From JAJTHY01 sp964458795 (GTDB taxonomy: Bacteria; Pseudomonadota; Alphaproteobacteria; Rickettsiales; Midichloriaceae), in the NCBI GenBank assembly GCA_964458795.1, contig CAYWJW010000008.1:1-42032 (forward strand): a DNA stretch of 42,032 nucleotides. The letters run 5' to 3'. Within the stretch, counting starts at the first letter, position 1. Every line of letters starts with the position of its first letter. Under the pieces are notes generated by a model. That model searched no databases. It had not been told where the DNA came from and saw nothing but the letters and a program-made list of their open reading frames with translations. This document shows, one piece after another, positions 8,215 to 17,437 of the stretch. Made by a program: the position numbers and the translations under genes.

Positions 8215-10503
8215 GTGATATTGGCTAACCTGTCATTGTTAATGAGAGCTATTGTAATGAAGATGCAAGATCAGGTCCTGATCTGTAATCTCATAAAGGG
8301 CATAATCATTATATCAATACTTACTATTGCGCAGCCGGCCACTGCAGCAACTATTGATATTAAAACAAGCGGTTCTCCAGTAGATGTGGTTGCCGACAAG
8401 CTCTTCTATGATAAAGAGAAGAACTTGGTTTATGGTATTGGAAACGTTATAATAACACAGGATAATCAAACGCTGATGGCAGATGAAATTGTGTATTATC
8501 GTAATACTGAAGAGATGTACGCACAAGGAGACATAGCCTTAACTCGTGATGATGGAAGCGTATATTTTGGGGACAAAGCAAGGCTTGATAGAATTAAGCA
8601 TATAGGTGTAATAACTAACTTCAAAGGGCGTTTTGGGAAGCAAAGTCTAATAGCTGCAAACTATGCTGAAATGGTTGGTGAAAACATTATGGAACTAAAT
8701 CAAATGGTGTATTCTCCCTGTAAAATTTGCGAGACAAACTTTGCTCCTAATACACCTCTTTGGCAATTCCGTGCAGCCTCAGCTGAACTTAACCGAGAAG
8801 AAGAACGTATATATTACAAAGATGCTAAACTTGAAGCTTTTGGATATCCCATATTCTATACACCTTATCTATCTACTCCGGCACCTGGGGCTAAGAATAA
8901 ATCGGGATTTCTTATGCCAAAAGCCAGGTATTCAAAGGTATTTGGTAAACGTCTTAGAATCCCATACTACCAAACAATTTATCCCAATATGGATACTACC
9001 GTAGGTGTGGAATTTAACCAAAAGCTTGGTAATGTTTATGACTTTGAATTTAGGCATAAACTACGGCAAGGCGAATATAAGCTCTTTTCTTCGATTACAT
9101 ATACTAATAAAGTAACAAAGAGTGGTAATTATGTTCCAGGCCAAAAAGATTTCCGAGGACATTATGATTTGAAAGGTAGATACAACCTTACTAATCGTTT
9201 CTTTCCTGGCTTGTTTACAGTTGAATCCATGAGAGTCAGAGATCCAGCTAAAACTTATACCGAGAAGTATGACTTTTCACAGCTAAATGTGTTAAAGACC
9301 GATGCTCATCTAAGGGATGTCAACCGCAAATCTTATAAATCTATAAGAAGTTTATTCTTTCAAGACTTGCGCCCTCATACAAGCACGAAAACTACGGCTG
9401 CAGCCTTACCACAGGCAACTTATATGTATGGAGACACTATATCTTCTTTAGATGCAAGGGGAGAGTTACTACTTGATTATACCAACCTTAATCGTCCACA
9501 AGGAATGAATTATAATAGATTAGTAAGTATTGGTGCGATCGATAAAAACTATATGACATCGTTCGGCATGTTTTGGAAAAACAAAGCATCTATACGTGGA
9601 GATTTTTACAATGTTGATTTTAGCCCTGTTAAAGTAGTAAGTAATTATATTCCTATTGCTAGACGAAGTGGGACAGAAACTCGTTATCATCCGGAATTTA
9701 CCAGTGCCTTGAATTATCCGCTATATAAGGTATTAGGTCGTTACTTTATAACAGTTGACCCAGTTTTTCAGGCTATACTGAGTCCCAAACAGTCTAACCT
9801 GAAAATTGTAGATAATGAAGATAGCCAGGCCCCAGAGATATCTGCCTCTAACTTGTTTACCCAAAATCGATATAGAGGTTATGATCTGCTAGAAAATGGT
9901 AATCGCGCCAATTATGGAATTCGCTCGAGCATAAAGTCTCCATATTTCAATGATTTAAGTCTAATTGCTGGTCAATCATTCCGCTTTGATAAAGACTCTA
10001 ACTTTGATAAAGCCAGTGGAATGAGCGGGCATAGATCTGATTATGTAACAAGAATAACTTTAACCCCAGATAAGAATTGGCAAATCAGCAATGCTACAAG
10101 GTTTGATAGTAATAACTTCAGTATAAACCGTAACGAATTTGGTGTTAACTATTACGACGTTAAGTATTTTTTAAATGTATATTATTTTATGGTTAATAAG
10201 AACATCCAGGATCCAGATCAGGGAGAAAAACTCCAATATACTCAAGAGTCTCAAATTTCTGGGGGGTATAATTTCTATAAAGATTGGTGGGTAGATGGCT
10301 TTATTAAATTTAAACTAGGACCAAGGCCGCCAACACCACCGGGTCAAACTCCTATTAGCCATATGATATCTGATGGGCTAACTATTAGAAATTCTAATGA
10401 GTGTCTTTCAACACAAATTAGTGTACAAAGAGACTATACCAGATTAAAAGATTTAATACCCACCACCAGCTATGTGTTTAGGGTTACAGTTCCAACATTT
10501 TAA
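8215..10503 (+). CDS. lptD: LPS-assembly protein LptD (OstA/Imp)
   Basis: Outer-membrane beta-barrel that inserts lipopolysaccharide into the outer leaflet. Seen: a signal-peptide-like leader (hydrophobic IIIISILTIAQPATA), an OstA/LptA-like domain (roughly residues 55-170: ADKLFYDKEKNLVYGIGNV), then the LptD barrel region with CKICETN, QFRAASAELNREEERIYYKD and YTPYLSTPAPGAKNKSGFL. 762 residues is normal. The start is uncertain: GTG at 8215 directly follows the ilvE TAG, while ATG at 8257 has GAGAG 8 nt upstream and gives a better signal peptide. The surA-like gene follows after 8 bp, the classical lptD-surA order. Confidence 0.93.
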   Translation: MILANLSLLMRAIVMKMQDQVLICNLIKGIIIISILTIAQPATAATIDIKTSGSPVDVVADKLFYDKEKNLVYGIGNVIITQDNQTLMADEIVYYRNTEEMYAQGDIALTRDDGSVYFGDKARLDRIKHIGVITNFKGRFGKQSLIAANYAEMVGENIMELNQMVYSPCKICETNFAPNTPLWQFRAASAELNREEERIYYKDAKLEAFGYPIFYTPYLSTPAPGAKNKSGFLMPKARYSKVFGKRLRIPYYQTIYPNMDTTVGVEFNQKLGNVYDFEFRHKLRQGEYKLFSSITYTNKVTKSGNYVPGQKDFRGHYDLKGRYNLTNRFFPGLFTVESMRVRDPAKTYTEKYDFSQLNVLKTDAHLRDVNRKSYKSIRSLFFQDLRPHTSTKTTAAALPQATYMYGDTISSLDARGELLLDYTNLNRPQGMNYNRLVSIGAIDKNYMTSFGMFWKNKASIRGDFYNVDFSPVKVVSNYIPIARRSGTETRYHPEFTSALNYPLYKVLGRYFITVDPVFQAILSPKQSNLKIVDNEDSQAPEISASNLFTQNRYRGYDLLENGNRANYGIRSSIKSPYFNDLSLIAGQSFRFDKDSNFDKASGMSGHRSDYVTRITLTPDKNWQISNATRFDSNNFSINRNEFGVNYYDVKYFLNVYYFMVNKNIQDPDQGEKLQYTQESQISGGYNFYKDWWVDGFIKFKLGPRPPTPPGQTPISHMISDGLTIRNSNECLSTQISVQRDYTRLKDLIPTTSYVFRVTVPTF

Positions 10504-10511
10504 GAGGGTTC

Positions 10512-11456
10512 ATGGTATTACGAATTTTTGCATTGCTATTATCGCTGTTTTTTTCGCAAATAACCTATGCAAATGAGCATGGAATTGCCGTTTCAGTTGA
10601 TGGTAGTCCAATAACAGAAACAGATATTAAGGAACGCTCTAAGCTTATAATTTTCTCTAGTGGATTACCAGATAATACAAAGTCATATAGTTTAGTGCGG
10701 GATAAGGTTATCGATATCCTTATTGATGAAAACTTAATAAAAAAGGAGGCAAAACGCCTAGAGATAGAGCTAGATGATGATGAGATTAAAGATTCATTTT
10801 TTGCTCTTGCAGATCGCAATAATATACCACGTGATCATTTATATGACTTTTTTAAAAGTAAAAAAATTAATGAAAAAGAGCTAAGAAAACAACTAACGCA
10901 TCAGCTTTTATGGGCTAAGGTAGTATCTACCAAAATTCAACCTACAGTTCACATAATGGATAGAGAGATATCAGAGAGTAGGACTGGCATTGAAAGAGCA
11001 GCCAAAAGTGCCTCCGAGATATCAGAACTTAAACTTGCTGAGATTGTGCTGTTTTATCATAAGGAATCTGATGTGGCAAAAAACAAATTATTTGCTGAGA
11101 AGCTAACAACACAGATAAAGCAAGGGGCTAATTTTGGAGCGCTTGCTAGAGAATTTTCTCAAAGTCAAAGTGCTAAATCTTATGGTGAAATTGGATGGGT
11201 CGCTTCAAACCAAATTCAACCAGAAATTGCAAGAAAACTTACGCGTATGACCATAGGAGATATCGAAATCATTGATTTACCCGATGGTGTTCATATTTTT
11301 AAATTACTTGATAAAAAGCTTATATCGAGTTTAGAACAAACTTTAAATGAGCAAGATATAAAAAACTTACTGATTGAGAAAAAACTTGAGGTCGCAATTA
11401 AGTCTTACCTTAGGAAACTAAGAAAAAATTCACATATTCAATTTTATTCTAAGTAA
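10512..11456 (+). CDS. surA: SurA-like periplasmic chaperone / peptidyl-prolyl isomerase
   Basis: Periplasmic folding factor for outer-membrane beta-barrels such as LptD. Seen: a cleavable signal peptide (LRIFALLLSLFFSQITYA), a SurA N-terminal domain (VSVDGSPITETDIKERSKL onward) and a single parvulin-type domain at about residues 173-275 (ELKLAEIVLFY, QGANFGALAREFSQ, GEIGWV, then IFKLLDKK). E. coli SurA has two parvulin domains and ~430 residues; one domain and 314 residues is the shorter alphaproteobacterial form. Position directly after lptD supports the role. A generic PpiC-type isomerase is the alternative. Confidence 0.85.
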   Translation: MVLRIFALLLSLFFSQITYANEHGIAVSVDGSPITETDIKERSKLIIFSSGLPDNTKSYSLVRDKVIDILIDENLIKKEAKRLEIELDDDEIKDSFFALADRNNIPRDHLYDFFKSKKINEKELRKQLTHQLLWAKVVSTKIQPTVHIMDREISESRTGIERAAKSASEISELKLAEIVLFYHKESDVAKNKLFAEKLTTQIKQGANFGALAREFSQSQSAKSYGEIGWVASNQIQPEIARKLTRMTIGDIEIIDLPDGVHIFKLLDKKLISSLEQTLNEQDIKNLLIEKKLEVAIKSYLRKLRKNSHIQFYSK

Positions 11457-11468
11457 TGGTAAAGAATT

Positions 11469-12029
11469 ATGAGTAAAATTGCAGTTATTTATCATAGTAA
11501 AAGTGGTCACACTAAGGTATTAGCTGAGCATATTGTAATAGGGGCTCAAGAAGTTGCTAATGAGACTCGCTTAATTAATTGTTTAGATCCTATAGATTTT
11601 GACTACCTTGATACCTGCAGCGCCATAATACTGGGTTGCCCAACTCATATGGGATCAGCATCAGGTGAGATGAAAGTATTTATGGATTCAACCTCCAATG
11701 CCTATCTTAAGCAAAAGTGGCGTAATAAAATTGCTGCAGGTTTCACCAGCTCCAGTGCCTATAGTGGTGATAAACTTAACACCTTGGTGCAGATCTCTCT
11801 TTTTGCTTTTCAACACGGCATGATCTGGATAGGATTAGATTTACCGGCTGGTATTTCTTCATCTAAACATACAGATGATAGGCTAAATAGAGTTGGAAGC
11901 TGGATTGGACTTATGTCACAATCCAATAGTGACCAGGGACCTGAACTTTCCCCGCCACTAAGCGATCGTAAAACTGCTGAGTACTTTGGCAAACGCATAG
12001 CTGAGTTTGCTAAAAAATTGGAGAAGTAA
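11469..12029 (+). CDS. Flavodoxin-like NAD(P)H:quinone oxidoreductase (WrbA-like)
   Basis: A 186-residue flavodoxin-fold protein. Seen: the FMN phosphate loop YHSKSGHTKVLAEHI at residues ~8-22, the GCPTHMGSASGEMKVFMDST block binding the isoalloxazine ring, and AGFTSSSAYSGDKLNTL, the WrbA-type stretch. Known for the family: two-electron reduction of quinones with NAD(P)H, limiting oxidative stress. It lacks part of the usual WrbA C-terminus (GPDGSRQPSENEL-type) but has a related SSKHTDDRLNRVGSWIGLM region. It is 12 bp after the surA-like gene and 2 bp before pdhB, so it is probably co-transcribed with both. Confidence 0.82.
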   Translation: MSKIAVIYHSKSGHTKVLAEHIVIGAQEVANETRLINCLDPIDFDYLDTCSAIILGCPTHMGSASGEMKVFMDSTSNAYLKQKWRNKIAAGFTSSSAYSGDKLNTLVQISLFAFQHGMIWIGLDLPAGISSSKHTDDRLNRVGSWIGLMSQSNSDQGPELSPPLSDRKTAEYFGKRIAEFAKKLEK

Positions 12030-12031
12030 CT

Positions 12032-13021
12032 ATGCCTCAGATAACCGTAAGAGAAGCCATCCGCGACGCAATACTAGAAGAAATGCATCGCGATAAAGAT
12101 GTGTTCATAATAGGCGAAGAAGTCGCAGAATACCAAGGCGCCTATAAGATCACCCAAGGACTCTTGCAAGAATTTGGTGAAACTCGCGTGATCGACACTC
12201 CCATTACCGAGCATGGCTTTGCAGGACTTGCTGTAGGCAGCGCCTTTGCAGGCTTACGTCCTATAGTTGAGTTCATGACATTCAACTTCTCAATGCAAGC
12301 TATTGACCAAATAGTTAACTCTGCAGCCAAAACCAATTATATGTCCGGTGGTCAGGTGCGCTGCCCTATTGTATTCCGTGGCCCAAATGGTGCGGCCTCT
12401 AGAGTCGCCGCACAGCATTCACAATGCTATGCAAGCTGGTATGCTCATGTTCCAGGACTTAAAGTAATAGCCCCATACAGCGCCTATGACCATAAAGGCT
12501 TGCTAAAGGCTGCAATCAGGGATCCAAATCCTGTAGTATTCCTGGAAAATGAAATCCTATACGGCCACATGCACGAAGTACCAGATTCCATAAATGAGGA
12601 TTATATTGTGGAAATTGGCAAAGCCAACATCCTAAGAGACGGTGATGATGCAACCATTACCGCCTTCTCTTTACAGGTTAAGCATGCACTTGAAGCCGCA
12701 GAGATCCTTGCAAATGACTATGGCATAAATGCAGAAGTAATAGACTTACGCACCCTCCGCCCGCTTGATATCGAAACTATAATAGGGTCGGTTCAAAAAA
12801 CCAGCAGACTAGTCTCAGTGGAAGAAGGCTGGGCATATGCAGGCATTGGCGCAGAAATCAGCTCACAAATCATGGAGCAAGCCTTTGACTATCTAGATGC
12901 CCCAGTAATTCGCGTGACTGGAAAAGACGTACCACTTCCATATGCAGCAAACCTAGAGAAATTAGCCCTTCCCCAAGTACAAGACATCGTAAACGCTGTT
13001 AGGTCGGTTTGTTATAAGTAA
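12032..13021 (+). CDS. pdhB: Pyruvate dehydrogenase E1 component, beta subunit
   Basis: Beta chain of the E1 component, which pairs with PdhA (5843-6832). Seen: ITVREAIRDAILEEMHRDKD, GEEVAEYQGAYKITQGL, DTPITEHGFAGLAVGSAFAG, FRGPNGAASRVAAQHSQCY and the transketolase C-terminal domain with DLRTLRPLDIETI and VEEGWAYAGIGAEI. No lipoyl domain is fused at the N-terminus. GGAG lies 11 nt before the ATG, overlapping the end of the preceding gene. The gene is visibly richer in C- and G-ending codons than its neighbours (several 60-base lines reach 50-58% GC by hand count, against roughly 33-40% nearby). Confidence 0.96.
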   Translation: MPQITVREAIRDAILEEMHRDKDVFIIGEEVAEYQGAYKITQGLLQEFGETRVIDTPITEHGFAGLAVGSAFAGLRPIVEFMTFNFSMQAIDQIVNSAAKTNYMSGGQVRCPIVFRGPNGAASRVAAQHSQCYASWYAHVPGLKVIAPYSAYDHKGLLKAAIRDPNPVVFLENEILYGHMHEVPDSINEDYIVEIGKANILRDGDDATITAFSLQVKHALEAAEILANDYGINAEVIDLRTLRPLDIETIIGSVQKTSRLVSVEEGWAYAGIGAEISSQIMEQAFDYLDAPVIRVTGKDVPLPYAANLEKLALPQVQDIVNAVRSVCYK

Positions 13022-13042
13022 CTTTTGGTTATAGGCACAATT

Positions 13043-13111
13043 CTCTTATCTTGTATTTATTAGTATACTTGACACTTTTGCCTCATGGAAGTCCCTGTGC
13101 AAAATATTTTT
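13043..13111 (+). repeat. Intergenic repeat 3' module, copy C
   Basis: Blocks CTTATCTTGTATTTATTAGTATAC, CTCATGGAAGTCCC and TGTGCAAAATATTTTTA match the copies at 1632, 17481, 26237 and 34031. No palindrome module precedes it. It lies between convergent pdhB and the 903-residue gene and its last bases supply part of that gene's stop codon. Confidence 0.8.
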
Positions 13112-15821
13112 ATCGATTAAGTAACTCTCCTGCTACTCTCTCTTCTCCCTTTACAGTGGTGATTTTGCTATTGCAATATCTCTCTGCTATTGAATATGCT
13201 ATTTTTCCGCATATTACTCCTCCTAAACAGCACATACCTAGTAGTGCTTTGGGGTTAGTAATATAAGTTTTAATTTTAGGAATAAGCATAGTTGTAGCAC
13301 AAAACCCCATAAAGCCAGCCATACCTGAAATTAGATAGATCATTCTAGTTTTCTCTTGCGATTTAATCTCTTCACAGTTTTTTGACAGAGTATCTAATGC
13401 TATGAAGTGGCCTTCATGTGAGCCAGTACAGTTTTCAACTTGCTTCGCAAAATCAAGACCTCTATCTATTAAAGGCTTCATAGCATGTTTAATTATCTCA
13501 TATGAGCTAAGACTCATATATTTGTCAATATGCTTCTCATAGTGTTCACATACCGACTTTAGTAACTTATCGTAAGCTTTATCTTTAAGATCAACTCCAT
13601 TATTAAGAAGAAAGTTGATCTTATTAATAGGTGTAAAAGTATATATGTTGTTACATCCAATCCCAATTCTGGAGAATGAAGAGCACATAATATTTTTGAG
13701 TAGAGCAAAGCCTACATGCAACTGCTCATTATTGATCTCAGTGCTTTTTTCTAGAAACCACCTAACATCTTCTTCCCATCGCACAGAATCATTCGGTATA
13801 TCTTTAAGTAGCTTTTTAATAAAATGAGCTCTTGAGGGCAGTTCTTTATAGACAACCTCAAGCATGTTTAGGAATTGCCACATTAGCGGGTATGGTTTTA
13901 ATTCCAAACATATCTCATAGATTAGGTCAACCACCATACGGTGACTCCTATTATTATAAGCATAAGCTATAATCCAAAGTAAGGTAAGATTTAGATCATT
14001 ATGTTTTAAACTTGCCAACACTTCTTGCTCAAATATTACTACACTTACAGCACTGCCACCCCCACGGCTTTCACGCACGCAAGTTTCCACTATTTCACGG
14101 TTGCGGCTTTCAATAGACCAAGTCACAACACTTTTTAAATCTGGAAATACCGCCCCTTTAATAGCTAATTCACGAATACAGTATACGTATGATCTCGTTA
14201 CTAAAGGTTGATAAAAGTTTATTATAAATTGCACTACCTCAGGAGGGAAAAGATTTGCCTCCTTTAGTAACCAGTATCTGTAAAGCCGCATTTCTTTGTT
14301 GAATATACAGGCACTACCTGCTTGTACATTCGGTGAAGTAATTGCATACTTAACTGGAGGAACACCATTTTCGTCGGTTTCCTTTGGGTTAGCTCCGCGG
14401 TTAAACAAACTTATTATCGCTTTCTCGTCACCTTTCGATGCAGCCTCACTTAACATGCTAGGAAGGGTTTTGCCGCTAACTACCTTTTTACCTTCATATT
14501 TAGAAGCATAATATACGCCGAAATAATTTAGCTTTACGCCTTCAGCACACAGCTGCAAATTCAATGCATCTCCGGCGTTGATGAGTATCGTCAATAACCT
14601 CTCCATACATACTATTGGGTTACCATCACTATCAATTGCTATCAGATTATTGACTTTATCAATCTCCCTGATTTCATATTTTAGACAAAGTCTTATATAC
14701 TCCCCCCAAAACACTTCAAAGGCAGCGAGTATATCTATTAGGTGCGAAGTTGGTTTGCTTGTTAAATTAAGAAAGTTTATTAAGCACTCTCTTTTATATC
14801 CCGCATAATTGCGGATTTGGTGCAAGCAATACAAGAAATTTGCGTTCTCTAAAAGTATATCAACTTGTGAGAGTTTATTTACATATGCTGTGAATACATC
14901 CCCAAACTTATTTTGATAATCTTCAAGTAATGATACACCCGCTTTTCCAAATCTGGCATATAGATTATTAAAATTATCAGGCATGCTATCATATTGTAAG
15001 CCTTTATAAAGGAGAGTATTGTAGACGATTTCATGAGCAGGATTAATTGTGAAGATATTAGTATCCCTTATTGCCCTTTCATCATAGTCTAACACTAGAG
15101 TGCATTCTTTCGGATGTTTCTTGACTACAAATCCAAGTAGCGGATTGCTTATATTAAAAGCTGTGCACCTAGGCGCTAAACCTATAGATCTAGGAGCTAG
15201 TTCATTATAAGCTCTAGGAGAGAAAGATTTAATTTCATATTTTAAATTTACTTCTCCTGCTAGCTCTTTATTCTCAAGTAAAGAATCACCTTTATATACT
15301 TCAAACTCTCTATGTTCCACGGGAGCAAAAACCTTTGCCATTTGCTGTGGAGCTGCTTTGTGCATATTCATGGCTTCACCTTGAATATGTTCCAAATGCG
15401 CATTGATACGCTCAGCGTTATGCAAATGCCAATATTTTTTGCGCATACTTACATAAGTAGCCCAATAGTGCTCAAAGCCTTCTAATTCACTTAATTCTAT
15501 ATATTTCCCCGGCTCTATTTCACACATAGGAAATATGTGGTAATCTACTTTAATATGCTTGAAAAAAGCTACTTTAACCTGCTTTAAAAAACGCATAGCT
15601 GTTGTTTCTATATTCGCTGCATTAAGTAATTCTCTACTAAATACAATAGGTAGCATATATAATCCTTTACCATTCAAGCTATTTAGTAACTTCTCTAGTT
15701 TCTCCTGATTAATACCTTCTAAATCAAGGAATTTAAGATATGCACGACCTTCCGCTAAGACCTTAATTGCATCAGGCATTGATTCTTCTGTTATAGATTC
15801 AAACTGTATGATTTCTTTCAT
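13110..15821 (-). CDS. Large orphan protein with ankyrin-like segment and C-terminal membrane helices
   Basis: A 903-residue protein I do not recognise. Seen: an ankyrin-like unit at about residues 447-485 (LSEAASKGDEKAIISLFNRG then ANPKETDENGVPPVKYA), a second weak one near residue 745 (INFLLNNGVDLKDKAYDKLL), long mostly helical soluble regions, and two hydrophobic helices near the C-terminus (about 827-845 and 858-880) followed by a basic tail. GGAGG lies 10 nt before the ATG, and a TATAAT (minus strand, 15866-15871) lies 45 bp before it. Ankyrin-bearing proteins of Rickettsiales are often secreted effectors; that role here is inference only. Its last codons run into repeat copy C, so the C-terminus may have been set by the repeat. 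Confidence 0.7.
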   Translation of the reverse strand: MKEIIQFESITEESMPDAIKVLAEGRAYLKFLDLEGINQEKLEKLLNSLNGKGLYMLPIVFSRELLNAANIETTAMRFLKQVKVAFFKHIKVDYHIFPMCEIEPGKYIELSELEGFEHYWATYVSMRKKYWHLHNAERINAHLEHIQGEAMNMHKAAPQQMAKVFAPVEHREFEVYKGDSLLENKELAGEVNLKYEIKSFSPRAYNELAPRSIGLAPRCTAFNISNPLLGFVVKKHPKECTLVLDYDERAIRDTNIFTINPAHEIVYNTLLYKGLQYDSMPDNFNNLYARFGKAGVSLLEDYQNKFGDVFTAYVNKLSQVDILLENANFLYCLHQIRNYAGYKRECLINFLNLTSKPTSHLIDILAAFEVFWGEYIRLCLKYEIREIDKVNNLIAIDSDGNPIVCMERLLTILINAGDALNLQLCAEGVKLNYFGVYYASKYEGKKVVSGKTLPSMLSEAASKGDEKAIISLFNRGANPKETDENGVPPVKYAITSPNVQAGSACIFNKEMRLYRYWLLKEANLFPPEVVQFIINFYQPLVTRSYVYCIRELAIKGAVFPDLKSVVTWSIESRNREIVETCVRESRGGGSAVSVVIFEQEVLASLKHNDLNLTLLWIIAYAYNNRSHRMVVDLIYEICLELKPYPLMWQFLNMLEVVYKELPSRAHFIKKLLKDIPNDSVRWEEDVRWFLEKSTEINNEQLHVGFALLKNIMCSSFSRIGIGCNNIYTFTPINKINFLLNNGVDLKDKAYDKLLKSVCEHYEKHIDKYMSLSSYEIIKHAMKPLIDRGLDFAKQVENCTGSHEGHFIALDTLSKNCEEIKSQEKTRMIYLISGMAGFMGFCATTMLIPKIKTYITNPKALLGMCCLGGVICGKIAYSIAERYCNSKITTVKGEERVAGELLNR

Positions 15822-15911
15822 CTTTTCAATGCCTCCGTAATTCTGATTTATAATATTAATTCATAATTATAGCATAACTATATTACGAACTTGTTAAGAT
15901 TTATTTTATTT

Positions 15912-16122
15912 TTTTACCTGTTTTAACAGGTGAAAGCCGCATATTTCCTAAGCTTTGTTTTCAAATAACAGGTGAAAACAGGGGGTTCCCTGCTCTTGAG
16001 GGCTTGTCATGATAAATTCGTTTGCAGTATCCCTGGGAGGTTTTGGAGTAAGTCCCAAACGCGTTTTCTATATTAATTCTCAAGCTTTAGAGAAGCCTTA
16101 ATATGGATGCCGGATCAAGTCC
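15912..16122 (+). repeat. Modular repeat 5' module and left half of palindrome (copy E, part 1)
   Basis: Opens with the perfect inverted repeat ACCTGTT-TT-AACAGGT at 15916-15931 and ends AAGCCTTAATATGGATGCC then GGATCAAGTCC (16112-16122). The same beginning and end occur, inverted, at 7064-7204. The interior differs in length between the copies. The palindrome resumes at 17438 after the insertion sequence. Confidence 0.75.
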
Positions 16123-17437
16123 CACTAGTGTCCGGAATAAATTTAGCATTAAAAATATTTAAAAATACAATCAGTTAGACCTATTTTTGTCATCTCGCTG
16201 CTTGACAGGCATTGTTGCATGGATAGCAAATAAAAGTGATAAGCTGGATAGGTATGGGCTATAAGTAATAAAGTTTAAATAGTAGCGAGTATATTAATCA
16301 ACTTACATTTGATTAGTGATTGTATTTCTCTATTTTTTTCAGTTCTGTTAGTAAGTTTTGTACCAGCATGAGCCTTGATTTGAGACATTGTAGTTTCTAT
16401 AAGTGATCTCTTATGGTACCCAACTTTCTGCTTCCAAGAAGCTCTTGCGGGCGATGGATCGCCATTTATCGTATTATGCCTAATATATAAAATTGTCTCG
16501 TCTCGTTCCTTAAGAACTTCTTTGTGCTTCCTATTGCGATTTTCTTTTGCCAATCTGGCCTTTCTTATTGGCGGGATTAGTTGCCTGGCTCCTAGTTTCT
16601 TTATTGATTCCCTACATAATACGCTATCATAGGCCATATCCCCACAAACCGCCCCTACCTGACCAGGCTCTATGCCCTCAAGTAACTTTGGTAGCTGCTT
16701 ACAATCATTTATGTTTGCCGCTGTATAGCTAGCGTTTATTATAGTGCCCGTGCTTACCTCTATGCATATGTGCAGCTTCCGCCATTTATCTACCCATTTA
16801 CCATCGCTTCTTATATGTTTTATCCTATTCCATTCATCTCTCCTATGTACAGACAACCCAGTTGAATCTACGGCTAAGACTACTCCTTCTCTAATCTTCC
16901 CCTTTATATACGCTAATTCTATTTGTAATCTCGATGCCCTACTACTCATCGCACTGTAATCTGGCATATCCACTCCTGGACTTACTTTATCTAGTATTGA
17001 TTGGATAAATCCTTGTGTCTGACGCAATGCCATTCCATACATCTCTCTTATAACTAAACTCATCTCTATTACTGAATCTCTATATTTTATTACGCCTCCA
17101 CGCTTTCTTTCCCCTTCATATTCCCAGGCTTTTAATAAATCTTCATGTAAGTATATTTCTATCCTTGCCTGTTTCTTTAATTTGTTGTTATAATCTGTCC
17201 AGTTGCGCTTCTTTGTTTCCATCTTGCTTTCTTCGCGGTTTGTTAGATGTCAGCAACTTAGCGCAATCCTTCTCTTTTTCAACTATTTTCCATATCTCAA
17301 TTCTCCGCTTTGCCACCTCTCAATAGCTTTTGCTATCCATGCAACAATGCCGACTTGATCGCGGTGTGACAATTACTGGTGTTGTGCCAGTTTTCTTATA
17401 TATATTTTAAATTCTATATTTATTCCGGATACTAGTG
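16123..17437. mobile_element. IS5-family insertion sequence inside a palindromic repeat
   Basis: A 1315-bp element. Its ends are imperfect inverted repeats: left CACTAGTGTCCGGAATAAAT, right (complement) CACTAGTATCCGGAATAAAT, with weaker similarity continuing inward for about 100 bp to a perfect 23-bp inner pair at 16208-16230 and 17329-17351 (GGCATTGTTGCATGGATAGC, then AAA). It is flanked by an 11-bp direct repeat GGATCAAGTCC at 16112-16122 and 17438-17448. It encodes one intact transposase on the minus strand. The inner pair resembles the GGC-TTGTTG ends of the IS903 group of IS5, so the outer ~85 bp on each side may be an older element that received an IS903-like insertion. A second end of the same type is at 41883. 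Confidence 0.88.
16275..17222 (-). CDS. IS5-family transposase (DDE)
   Basis: A 315-residue transposase with no frameshift or internal stop. Seen: the N-terminal RNWTDYNNKLKKQARIEIYL and RQTQGFIQSIL region typical of the IS903/IS5 branch, then the DDE triad: Asp119 in LAVDSTGLSV, Asp195 in CGDMAYDS and Glu276 in KRSLIETTMSQIK. All catalytic residues are present, so the copy may be active. It is the only gene between the element's inverted repeats. Confidence 0.93.
   Translation of the reverse strand: METKKRNWTDYNNKLKKQARIEIYLHEDLLKAWEYEGERKRGGVIKYRDSVIEMSLVIREMYGMALRQTQGFIQSILDKVSPGVDMPDYSAMSSRASRLQIELAYIKGKIREGVVLAVDSTGLSVHRRDEWNRIKHIRSDGKWVDKWRKLHICIEVSTGTIINASYTAANINDCKQLPKLLEGIEPGQVGAVCGDMAYDSVLCRESIKKLGARQLIPPIRKARLAKENRNRKHKEVLKERDETILYIRHNTINGDPSPARASWKQKVGYHKRSLIETTMSQIKAHAGTKLTNRTEKNREIQSLIKCKLINILATI

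Noticed and set aside
16125..17435. CTAG as a 4-bp target duplication of the insertion sequence
   Set aside because: CTAG occurs as part of the palindromic ACTAGT within both inverted ends; the 11-bp GGATCAAGTCC repeat outside explains the flanks better and restores a palindrome when removed.
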